Source: Arabidopsis thaliana
Taxonomy: Eukaryota; Streptophyta; Magnoliopsida; Brassicales; Brassicaceae
NCBI RefSeq assembly: GCF_000001735.4
Contig: NC_003071.7
Location: 2,677,001 to 2,741,000 of the forward strand
Direction of reading: 5' to 3'
DNA length: 64,000 nt
How positions within the stretch are numbered: position 1 is the first letter of the stretch; each line of letters begins with the position of its first letter. The translations under genes were made by a program, and so were the position numbers. Positions 11,360-22,308 of the stretch are shown in pieces. Below the pieces are notes generated by a model that saw only the letters and a list, made by a program, of their open reading frames with translations, was not told the origin of the DNA and ran no database searches.

Positions 11360-12571
11360 TTATATGGTTCAAATTACCTAGAACTACTCTCTCAAATAAG
11401 AGATCAATTGCAGTATTTTAGGATCGAATTCACGGAGTTCTTTTGTTCAAACAGTGAGTTAAATGTCGAGATTAAGCTAGCAGGGTAATAGTGAAAATAA
11501 AAGAGAACAAAGTAAAAAGACAGCAGATTGATTGTGTTGTAAACGATTTAATAAAAAGATAGGAACAAGGTATTCTCAGGAAACTATTGGTTAGTAGATC
11601 TAATGAAAGCTAGGTTGTTATCGAACCATTCTTAAACTGAAACTCTAATTATGGAATAACCGGTGGGCGTGCCGCGAAACTCCCTATATCTATAGCTAAT
11701 AATAACCGGAGAAGCTGAGAAACTATCAACCTAAATATGAATTCTTAACGAGTTCAATTGTTCATCTTAGTAGATAGGCCGATTCTTATTACACACCTAT
11801 AAACCAGACTCATCAAATAATAGATCCAATTACAGATACCTATGGCGGGAATATCTATTGTCTGGATTCAAGATCTAGTTAATTACTCTAGATCTAGCAT
11901 TAAACATAATTAGAGATGAAGAACTCTATAGATAGCCTAGCAAAGGGGGCAATCTACTAAACCATATGAATCCCTAATGAGAAACCCTATTCCCAACAAG
12001 CAGACTACTCACACATATTGGATGAAGCAAACAATATATTTGAGTGTGAAAGCATAAACACAGTAAATAGAGAAGGGGAAAGAAGGGATCTCTTCACTGT
12101 ATATAGATCTGAATGAAACTCTGAGAAAACAATCGATGAATAGCTTATGTCTCTTAGTAATAGGGTTTGTAGAAAACTTGATAAAAGACTTGATAAAAGA
12201 AACTTAGGTTTAAAAACAATATATATATAGACCCTAAAAACGTCCAGGGACAAATAATGCAAATAGGGAAATCTTCTGGGGCAAATTTGATCTTCTGTAA
12301 ACTCGAAAGCGTCTAGGGTTTTTGCTGGGCCGAAACTGGTGTCGATTGACACCAAGAGTGTGTCGATCGATACTCCTCGCTGATTCCTGAACCAAAATCG
12401 TCCTTCGCTTTCTTTTCCTTAGCCTTTGCTCCAAAATATCTCCTTATCTCCATTGTTGTCACATTGCATAGAATACCTGAAAAGACACTAAAAAGACTCG
12501 AGAAATAACATAAAGACTCAAAATCCTATACCTAAAACATAGATAAAATCAGTAAAAATTGGGATATATCA
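11360..12571 (-). mobile_element. Solo LTR, family C (Athila/Tat-like)
   Basis: On the minus strand this starts TGATATATCCC, includes two TGTCGATCGACAC-like motifs and a TTTTAGGATCGAATTC stretch, and ends ATATAA, probably a decayed ATATCA. It aligns along its length with the solo LTR at 22634-23772: shared start, the CATTTCAGGTA-like motif, and the terminal GATCTCTTATTTGAG. The flanks are CCAGC (11355-11359) and CAAGC (12572-12576), a 5-bp duplication with one mismatch. No internal retrotransposon sequence adjoins it. Open frames inside are artefacts. Confidence 0.75.
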
Positions 12572-13617
12572 CAAGCCCACTTTGCCTCTTCCTGAAAGAA
12601 AAACTGACAAAGGTGGTCACGGTGAAATTTTCTTTTAAATTAAAAGCAGACATTCCAACTCTGTAGATGTAGTGTTTAAGTTATACTAGGAAGATAAACT
12701 TATACTTTCTTTTGTAGTAGAAACTTTGGCCACATGTGTTATCAAGGTCTCTTAGGTCGTCGAAGGTTGTTGGTTTTATCTGTTGAAGTGATAATACATA
12801 TCTTCTCTTTCTTAATATAATTGTTAATAGCATTAAAGTGGCTAAATAACTTTGGGATGATATGTTTAGTGTGTTATTTATTGTTCTTTTATTCGATTAT
12901 TTTATGAGTAATGGAATAAGTATGAATTAAGTTGTATGTAGTAGAATTTTGTAGGAATTAAGCTATGTATTAAGTACCTTTTAGTGAATAACTATTGATG
13001 TTTGAGCTTCTGGTTGGTGGAGTGATTCGATAACGGCGACGGTGTTCATAACATATACATTGAAGAAGATGAGTAAGTGAATGGATGGACACCTTCTTCT
13101 TTTCATAATTGTGTCGAGAACTTAGTCCAAAAACAATAGAAGGAGGCCTATTTTGGAATTAAAAAAACATGTGGACTGATTTGATAACACAATTTAGCAT
13201 TTTTGGAGAGAAAGAAAGACTCGATGTTAACCTAATAATTAATTGTGGACGTGTTAAGGCATGGGTAGAGATGGGTCATTTTTTTTTTTTGGCCCGGTGA
13301 CATGTAAATAAAGCACCACATGTCATTGTTTTAGGAAAAGATTTGGAAAACCCATTGTTGACAATAGATTGTTGGATTTAGAAGGTAGGCCCAATAATAG
13401 GAGGCCTCTTTTCGAGGAAAGAAACATATGCCACAAATTTGAATATATCTGGAAAATTAAAAATTTTCCCTGTGATTTTTATATCTAATTGTTTATTTAA
13501 ATTTGAAGATAATTATTTGGAAGTTTATGAGTCATTATTTAAATATATGAGTCATCCTAATGTTATGTAAAATAATAATAGTATTTGAAACTTTTTTAAG
13601 ATGATGATAGGTTATGG
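12572..13617. other. AT-rich spacer, no feature recognised
   Basis: No coding region, terminal repeat or recognisable element fragment could be identified between the solo LTR and the hAT element. The stretch includes a short poly-T run near 13280. Confidence 0.5.
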
Positions 13618-14420
13618 TAGCCCTGTGACTTCGGATTATTCGGGTTATTCGGGTCGGTTTGCTTAAAATTTGGGTTTTCATATTCTCATCCGAGTTGAAC
13701 CGAATTCTAATTTGTTTCGGGTCGGTCGGTAGTCGGTTTTATCGGGTCGGTCGATAGTCGGTTTTATCGGGTCAGTTTTCTTGTTTTATTTTGCCTCTGA
13801 AAACATGCAAACATTGTCAATAATTCGGTTCTTATATCCCGAACAAGCATAAAAAGTACAAAAACAGAAGAAACCTTACAAAACCATACATAAAGTTGTA
13901 CTAGTAGCCTTAAGCTGAGTTTGTTAGTTTAAGCTACTAGTACAGACAAACCGAATATTACATACCATTATAGAAGCTGCCAAGCTAGCATTGTATCAAG
14001 AAGCTAGCATTACATCAAAAAACCATAACAGAACCATACAAATATCAAGTTTGCTTTAGTAGTTAGCTTACCAGTTGTAGATTCTCAAAAGCATGCTAAT
14101 CTGCATCAAAAAGTTGTCAAAAGAGCAACTCAAAGTTAGTACTATCTAAGGTTGTTGTTCTTCTGCATCAAAAAGGACAAAAGTGCAGCTTCCTACCTAC
14201 CTGTGAGACTCATAACAAGGACATGACAACGTAATTCAAATCATAATCAAAAAGGACTGAGGCTACTTTAAGACCCAAATCCGGAGAATCATACCTGCCA
14301 TACTATGAAGAATCTAGACATGAGTTATTGTTGAATTTCGAGCATCTACAAAAGAAAACAGAGTCAAAAGTTATCAATACTTCAACAGTTGAGAAAAAAG
14401 AAAAAAACTAAGTCAAAGAG

Positions 14421-14572
14421 TTAGTCAAACTTACCAAGAGATTCAAAGAAATCAACTTCTTCTAACATTTGATCTAAGTTTGCTATTGCATCCTCTTTTT
14501 TATAAGAACACCTTAACCATTGTTGTGGGCATAGCAAAACCTCAACCATGTAAGGAGTTAAAGAACTCCTAT
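14421..14572 (-). pseudogene. hAT transposase, C-terminal fragment
   Basis: This is the C-terminal part of the hAT transposase, containing SSLTPYMVEVLLCPQQW, the end of the hAT dimerisation domain. It continues directly from the fragment at 16141-18174 once the solo LTR and one CCTAT copy are ignored. The frame ends about 40 residues later in a short acidic tail. Confidence 0.85.
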
Positions 14573-16140
14573 TGATATGTCTATAATTTGCATGATTTAG
14601 GCATTCATTCTTCACCACTTTGTCATTGTTTCATCCACATTTCATCTCATTAGGAGTCGTTTTTGTGTGTTTTGCATACTTAGGACGATTTTGCATTAGG
14701 ATTGCATGTGCATTGCATATTTGGTTGTTTTCAGGTACTTTGGATGCTTTTGGAGTTCAAACAGAGGAGAAACGGAACAGGAAGTCAGAATGCCCAATGA
14801 CGCCTTCAGCAAAAGTATTCTATCGCAGCTTCGGAGCCATGCCAGGGCAAATCACTCTATTGCAACCCCGAAGAAGCTAGCAGCTTAATTTCACTCAATC
14901 GCGAAGCGGGAGGAACCACCCCATCAGAACCACTCGATCATCACTCGATCACTCGATCTGCTCGTTTTGCACTCAACCAGACAAGCTGAGAACGAAGAAG
15001 AGAAGAGAAGCCGAAGCATCCACTCGATCACCACCTCATGACATCCACTCGATGACAGGGTCGCTGGACCATTCAATCTCGACTTCACTACATCTCGCTC
15101 AATCGCAAGGCGGAGCCCCTGAAGCCCAATTTGATCAATGACATACTCGATCACGGAAAGCTCATTTCAGCCCATCAGATGCCAATGACACATTCGGTCG
15201 CAAGGTCATGACGTGAAGATTCGCTATATATCTAGTTTCCTTATTTGTTTCATTTCTCGCTTATGTAAGTAGCCCCTTAAGGTTTTCCCTAGGGCATCTC
15301 GTTTTTTCATCCACTTTTACATTCTCGCAACTTTCATAGCTGCAGTGTTTTTCCTGCGACTTTGTATTTTCACTTTCAAGTATTTGATATTCAGTTTTCG
15401 TTTAAGTCTTTCATCATTTTTGTTATCATGTTTTCGATCGTTGCTTTGCTATTGTCTATGATCATGTCAGAGTAGTGAACCGTATTTCTGAGGATGGGAT
15501 AGATTAGTTGTGGTTTACTTTGTCGTTTTAGGTGGTTGAGTTTAGAATACTAAAATCCCTTCTGGATTAGTTGCGCTTATTGCTTATTTCACTGGCTAAT
15601 GTGGAATATGAGTCCAGACGTCCAACGCTCAAAAGGCGTTTAATGGGCGTTGGATCCTATTAATTCTAGAGATATCTGACTCTACCCCAAGGGATTGGCT
15701 GTAGAGAGGGTATTGGCTTTAACAAGTTGATTCGATAATGCCTGCTTAGTTAGAGATCGCTAATGGGAATTAGGTCAGTGTCTAGCTTTGCTTGAGGATT
15801 TCTATCACGGGAGTGAATTAATCTGTTGTTGAACTTGTTGTCTAGGGATAGTTTTGTCAACCGCCTGAATAGATTAAGGAGACCACACTATTCGATTACC
15901 CCATCATTAGGAATTGTTTATCCATTTGACTGCCTGTTATCATTTCTGCTTTTAGTTTCATTTCATTTCTGTTATTACATAGTAGGACTGTTAGAACCAA
16001 CCAACTCTCTGCTTGGCTTGACTTAGAGCTTTCTAATCATATCTCATCTGTTTACATCACACGGGATTGGATTGACAACCTAAAATACTACAACGACAGG
16101 ATCGTGTTTTAGGATTATTTGAGTAAAAATCCTATTATCA
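14573..16140 (-). mobile_element. Solo LTR, family B
   Basis: On the plus strand this starts TGATATGTCTATAATTTGC and ends CCTATTATCA. It is flanked by an exact 5-bp duplication CCTAT (14568-14572, 16141-16145). It matches the solo LTR at 30332-31991 in reverse orientation, nearly base for base over long stretches. Repeated CACTCGATC-type motifs lie at 14890-15170. No PBS, PPT or internal coding sequence is adjacent, so it is a solo LTR left by LTR-LTR recombination. It interrupts the hAT dimerisation domain. Open frames within are not genes. Confidence 0.93.
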
Positions 16141-18174
16141 CCTATAAGGATCCAACACCCGACCACTTGTACTAAAAGCTGACTCTGAGGCAACTGATGA
16201 GGCTTGAATTGCGAGAACATCTCTAGAAAATTCTGACAATATAGGGAACCATGGGTAATTACGTCTCCACCAACTGAGAATATCATAAGGCAGCCCCAAC
16301 TTATTTTCTACTCTAGCCTTAGTTTTTTTCTGTCAAATAAATTTGTAACTCATTGCATCTATCTTCATTACCTTTCAAATCAACCGCTTTATCAAATAAT
16401 GCAAGCATTCCCTCACAATCATCTTCATCATCTGATAGCTCAAAGTTGGTAGGATGAGGCTGTGAATCGGTTTGATCTTCTTCAGTGTCTACTGGTTTGC
16501 ACAGCTTGAAACTGTACTCCTAATACAGTGTCTATTGGTTTGCACAGCTTGAAACAGTACTCCTAATACAAACTAGTCACTACACTAGAAACCAAAGCAT
16601 TAAGTTTCCTACTCTCTATTGTATCTTTACCATACAACTGGTCAAAGTAGAGGGAAGCAAACTTCATCTTGTTGCGAGGATCAAAGACACTAGCCACAAA
16701 TTAGTAGGGGATTCATGTTTCCAAATCCATCCCAATACTTGTCAAATTTATCCCTCATGACCCTAGCTTCATCTCTGGTCGCTTTGTCTGCATTGCCACA
16801 CTTAGTGATGAGATTCCTCTCATTGTCCACAATTTCATTGTAACACATAGCTGAAGACACAGTCTTTGAAGAAGAGAAAGTTAAAGTACACTTGTAGAAA
16901 ATTTTCAGAAACTTGACCAACCCTGCAATTGTATCCCAATCAGAAGTAGATGGTGGTCCAACTCTTTTAGTCATCTTCTTCTCATCCTCATATTCTTCAA
17001 AATACTTACTGTACAACTTTTCCTCAGCTTCCATCTTCCCAAAAGCTACTCTTAGCTTTAAAGCAGAAGTAAACATCAAATATGTTGAGTTCCACCCTGT
17101 GACAACATCTAATGGCAATCTGCCTCTACACAACTTTCCTGTCTCACACCTCAAAGAAAAGGATTTAAGCCTACTGAAGTTGGACCGGACATACTTCATT
17201 GCATTCCTAACAACAACAACTTGTGGCTTTGCCTTCTTCAAACCATCTTTAACAATCAGATTGAGGATGTGCGCACAACAACACATGTGCAAGAACTCAT
17301 TATCTTGAACTAATGCGTGTACTCCTTTTAGCCTTAACCCATCCTTAAAAGCACCCAAAGCCGTGTCATTGTTTCTTGCATTATCAACTGTAACTGTAAA
17401 CACCCTCTCAATTTTCCCAATCTTCTAAACAATCCAGCAACTGACCTGCTATGGTGTCTCCCTTATGATCTGTGATTTAAAACTCAGGATTCTCTTCTGC
17501 ATTTCCCAATCAGTATTAATCCAGTGACCTGTGATCACCATGTAGCTATATGAAGTAGTGGGACACGTCCATATGTCTTTAGTCAATGAAACCCTTTGTT
17601 TCTCAACACTAAACAAAGTCTTCAAACCTGCCTTCTCTTCCAGATAGATCTTAACAATGTCTTCACTGCATGTCTTCCTACAAAATGTCTTGTTCAGAGG
17701 CAAGACATTAGAACAAAACCGCTTCCAACCCTCAGATTCTACAAATGAGAATTGTAACTCATTCACTACTACCATCTCATTCACTGATCTCCTAAACATA
17801 AGCGGATCATACTTGACCATCTTCATATTCCTATTGTTATCACCAGTTATAACCTTCTGTTTTTCTTTTCCTAACCAATCCTTGTATAGTTTGCATCTTG
17901 CAATGTAACCAATCATAGGACTAGTACCTCCTGTTTTTGAATAACAGGCGAGTTCTGCAGTACAATACTTACAATAGCTCTTTGCAAGATCTCCATCTCT
18001 CTGCAGAAAATGTTCCCAAACAGCAGCTCTCTTAGCATACTTCTATCGGGGTTTCTTAGGCTTATTAGGACCAAAGGCAGGTCTCGGACGTTTCGTCCCA
18101 CTTTCAACCTCCATTGAATGCTGAGGCTCAACTAGAGGTTCAGGTTCATTCTTGTTTTGCAGCTCTTCAGTCAT
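16141..18174 (-). pseudogene. hAT transposase, N-terminal and central part
   Basis: This is a BED-type hAT transposase starting with ATG at 18174. A basic N-terminus precedes a zinc-finger BED region (about 18045-17890; VWEHF, CKYC, ARC). Next comes a region with KDIWTC and HWINTDW, then the catalytic RNase H-like part (17403-16690) with VTVDNARNND, CCAHILNLIVKDGL, GWNSTYLM and FDKYW, and finally the start of the dimerisation domain (16300-16141). Damage is clear: stop codons near 18050, 17449 and 16690, and frame changes towards the 3' end. The solo LTR at 14573-16140 cuts the gene within the dimerisation domain. Confidence 0.88.
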
Positions 18175-18907
18175 CTACACATTACCAGCAAAGCATATAC
18201 CATTAGCTCTAACAAAATGACCATAAACATTAAACTAGCAATAAACAAACTATGGATTTCACATGATAACATTTCATGATCGCATTAGAGAAGAAATACA
18301 AACAAAAACCGAACTCTTAATTTCTCGATGATAAGTGGAATCTGAAACACTAATTCTCAATATCGACGATTTGAAGAGATTTAGGGTTTTTGATCCCACT
18401 TATATCCATGTATTATGAGTCGGAAAAAGATCTCATTATATTGAATTAGACAAGTAGCTATCAAGAAGAAAACGAAGAACTAACCTCTTCAACTTTTGAG
18501 AACTTTGAGAAATTTTTCGGTTTGACGAGGCTAAGAACGAAGATCCACACCAGAACAGAAGAGTCAAGAGTAGATTAGATCACGCTGAGATGAATAGAGA
18601 AGAAAGGTGAACGGATGAGTGAAATCTCTCTTGGAATCGCCTTCAATTGGCTACGGAGGCGAAGCAGATGAGAAAATGAAATTAGGGTTATTAGGTTACC
18701 GGTTAGGTTTATATACCACTACTTAATAAGCTATTAAACCGAACAAACCCGATCGCTCCGATTACCGAACTGATCCGAACCGATATATGATTACATAAAT
18801 TAATTTTGCTGTTCGGTTTGGCCTGCTCAATTCGGTCAACGACAATAACCAAAATTATTGGGTTAACCGGGTCGCTTTAATCGGTTCTTTCCGAAATTCC
18901 AGGGCTA

Positions 18908-21703
18908 GGTTATGGCTAATTTGTGGCATATAAATTATGATTGTGTAATAAATTTTAATTATGATGATTGTCTATTATAATACTAGAAATTGAAAGTAAT
19001 ATAGTAAAATATGTAAATATTTTAAGTTAGTTTTAAAATATATGATATATAAATAATGTAACTAAGATATAGTTATTATAAACTAAGAATTTATTTTAGA
19101 AAAAAGTATCTATTAGGTCTTGTGAATTATTATCTAAAATTATATTTATATTTATATTTAAAATTTATCACATGAATGCAAATATTACAACATGAATGCA
19201 AAACGACACACAAATTAATTTAAAATTAACATAAGTTCCTTCATCAAATTAAAGATATTGTATAAACATGTACATCATTAATCAGATTTTCTAGTCATCC
19301 ATGTAATTTTCATCGAGATGTAGTCTTGGTTAAATGATGTCTGGATAGTCTCCTCTTACTTCATTATAAAATAAATATGCTATATCAGTACATGATTTTA
19401 TTTTTTTTTCATTTAGAACTAGAAAAATTGCTAAGAATGTCCTTTCAACACTACCCTTTTTCAATTATGCCCTTTTCTGTTTGTCATTTTCATTTATAAT
19501 TTCTTTTAATTTTTAATGACCATTTTACCCATATTTGAAAAATGTTTTAGGTTACCAAAATAAAATATTGACTTTTTTCCGACTAAAAGTTTCTAAAAAA
19601 ATAAATTTCCCGCCAACAAAATTTTTCCGATACAAAATTTTTTCGCCAAAAAAATTTCCTGCCAAATTTTTTTTTATCAAAATCATTTTTTTTTGTAAAC
19701 TTTTTTTTTTTACTAAATAATACACATATACATTAAAAATCGTAACTCCCATTATGAAGTAGCTTAATATTTTATAACTCACGTTTCTATTACAATAAAT
19801 GTACATTAACCATTTACTCCATTCAAATACAATATATTAATAGTGGCTCATGCCATTTGTAACGTGGGTATTATTAATGTGATGAATGATTATAATGTGG
19901 TATTATTAATCATTAGATAATAAATACACTAACATGTTTGCTATATATATATAGTTGTTTTATTTATCACTCATCACACAGAAATCTACTCCAAATTTTT
20001 TTTTTGTTCTTATAATAAAGACTATAAAAAGATGAGAAATCAAATATGGATATAGCAATGAAGGAGGGGGCAATAGTTGTTGTTTTATTAAATGTCTCAA
20101 TGAGATTACTCAGTTTAAGCTTTTCTTGAAGCTGATACTTGTCTATTCTTTTCGGTTGTCAAATGGAGCTAATCAAAATCTTGGGTTCTAAAACTTTTTA
20201 TGTGTATCTCTAAAGTTTATGTTTTTATCAAAATTATCTTATTTGGAGTTTCGTGAATGAGAAGATATGATGATGCTTTAAATGTAAAGGACTCGAGGAT
20301 TGCACTTTTTCCTCCTCACCATGATGTCCTTTGTAAATGAAAAGTATTGTTTGATTCGAATGGCTTAAGACGGTCTGGTGGTAGCAGTAATGGTATGAAA
20401 CATAGAACAATGGCTGAAGCAACCACAATAGGCAGGAATTGTAGGATGAAGAGTCACATGAACTCAAATCAGTATTGTGCTTCACCAAGAGGAAGGTTAT
20501 ACTTAGACGATGATGAGAAGCCTTCTATCTCAACGGAAGATGCATATACTCAAAATTAGTGTGCCCAATGACTTCTTTTATAAACATAGAACAATATGTC
20601 TAATATATATGCGATCTCTTCTATTTTCTCCAAAACAAATTCTCCTGTTTTTAAGTATTTTCGACAAAAAGAAACATATCGTAGGAATAGTTCTTCTGGA
20701 GCATCAATAATGAATTAACTAATGTTTTTATCTAGAAGATCTCTTAAAGATATGAAAACAAATGGTGGTTGTGCTTCTCGATTGTGACCATTGTAAACAT
20801 TCTTCAATTATTTTTCTATCACCTTAATCTATTTCATTACGTTAGAAGTGTCATTCTTTCGGTAATTTTTTTATTTATAAAAAGTGATGTTCAAACCAAA
20901 TTAGTATTAATTTGTTGTTTTATGCTTAGATAAACAACCAAAACTAAATAATATGTTTACTCAAATACAGAAGTGAAGTTGTGTTACATAAATCTTTTGT
21001 ATTCTATAAATATGTCTGTCGTGAGGTTTGGTTGTTAGCTAAGTCTTATAAATAAATAGCTAAATGAGAAATGCTATTGGATTATTGAAAGTTGATTTTT
21101 TATGTTAGTTTTTTACTTGACCTTATTCTTTTGATTCTTATATTATTGCTTTAATGGAAATTTTCATATACATGAAGTTGATCTTCCACCAATAAGACTT
21201 GCAAAAATATATATGCGACCACATATATTGAGTGTAGGTGTAAAAGGTTTTGTATTATAAAAACCCGAAGTATTTTTTAAATGGGGGACATGTTTGTTAC
21301 ATAATTAACAATTGCATAATTAAAGCAATTCTAGCATCAAAGCAAATTTAGAAGAAAAATGAACACAATGTAAAAAGGCATCACATAGACTTTATTCATT
21401 TTCATGAAAACAATTTAAGATTAGTAACAAGTTCTTAGAGATAGGACACGAGTAATAATTCGATCATGAATCTTCAACCAATCTAAAAGGAAAAGTTCTA
21501 GCTACTACTATTTAAAACTTGCATAATGCAAGAAAACATATCATGACTATAAGCATTGTCATCATCCAAATGTCAATGCAACCAACTTAACGCAAAAATA
21601 CAAAAAAGGTGCTTAGGATCAGGGATTGTACTCCATTTCCAACAACAAGAAGGGTCTCCCCCATTCGATTGAGAGGTCCATCACTGATAATATGATACAC
21701 CTC
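18908..21703. other. AT-rich spacer between hAT and LINE
   Basis: No gene was recognised. A low-complexity segment at 19560-19700 has repeated CCGCCAA/TTTTCCG-like words that give Lys/Phe-rich open frames on both strands. A short plus-strand open stretch at 20347-20559 has no recognisable domain. Both look non-genic. Confidence 0.5.
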
Positions 21704-21719
21704 TTCCCACTTGCTTTCT
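21704..21719. repeat. Target-site duplication of LINE 1, left copy
   Basis: TTCCCACTTGCTTTCT, identical over 16 bp to 46988-47003. It directly precedes the poly-T tract (poly-A tail on the minus strand) of LINE 1. Confidence 0.92.
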
Positions 21720-21769
21720 TTTTTTTCTTTTTCTTTTTTCGTCGAGCGACCATTTCTATTGAGTAATCG

Positions 21770-22303
21770 GGAAGAGACTCTCTTCTAGAGAGAGCCATTT
21801 AGGAACCAACTTGCTTACATGGAAAAACAAACTATTACGAGCGTGAACCTTTTTTGCAAGGCAATCAGCCCGTATATTGCAAAGGCGAGGAAGAAACTTA
21901 ATACTAAAAGAAGGAAAAAACAGACAAGAGAACTAAAAGTCGCCATCTCAGCTACAAAGGTAGGCCACTTTGACAGTTTGTCAAGAAAAGAGAGAAGATC
22001 AGCACAATCAGAAGCAAAAGAGAAACTCGTAACTCCAATTGAGATCATAAATTCCATTGCCCATAGCAAGGAATCAACGTAGCAAGGAATCAACTTTGGC
22101 ATGAAGTGGTGATAATCCCCTACGCGCACTCTTGAGGCCCAAATGAAGAACAATGTCTTGGTCTATTAGAACCCATCCAAGTCCACTCAGAGTGTCGTCT
22201 AAATGCCAAGATGCATTGAACTGACAAACATTTCGATCTAGGGGGAGATGAACATGGTTCAACAGAGGGGGAGGATACTCAGAAACCAATTCTTTTGAGC
22301 ATG
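21770..22303 (-). pseudogene. LINE 1 ORF2, RNase H domain
   Basis: This is the C-terminal RNase H (RVT_3) domain of the LINE, with the motifs FNASWHLDDTLSGLGWVL, the acidic VDSLLWAMEF segment and SFASDC. It runs on from the fragment ending at 32970. The frame is broken by a 16-bp tandem duplication (22065-22080 and 22081-22096) that repeats the codons around VDSLL. The end of ORF2 is just before 21770, followed by the A-rich tail. Confidence 0.85.
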
Positions 22304-22308
22304 CTTGA

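Larger units (their letters stand above)
13618..18907 (-). mobile_element. hAT DNA transposon
   Basis: The left end reads TAGCCCTG and the right end CAGGGCTA. The flanks are a perfect 8-bp duplication GGTTATGG (13610-13617 and 18908-18915), the expected length for hAT. Both ends carry TCGGGTCGGT / CCGAACCGA-like subterminal repeats (13640-13790, 18735-18900). Inside is a minus-strand hAT transposase pseudogene, split by a solo LTR (14573-16140). Without that insert and its duplication the element is about 3.7 kb. Confidence 0.93.

Noticed and set aside
11300..11360. GGGCAAATTCGTCC as a possible MULE terminal repeat
   Set aside because: No inverted partner or 9-bp duplication was found on either side.
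19560..19700. CCGCCAA/TTTTCCG low-complexity block as an element terminus
   Set aside because: No partner terminus or duplication; short words only.
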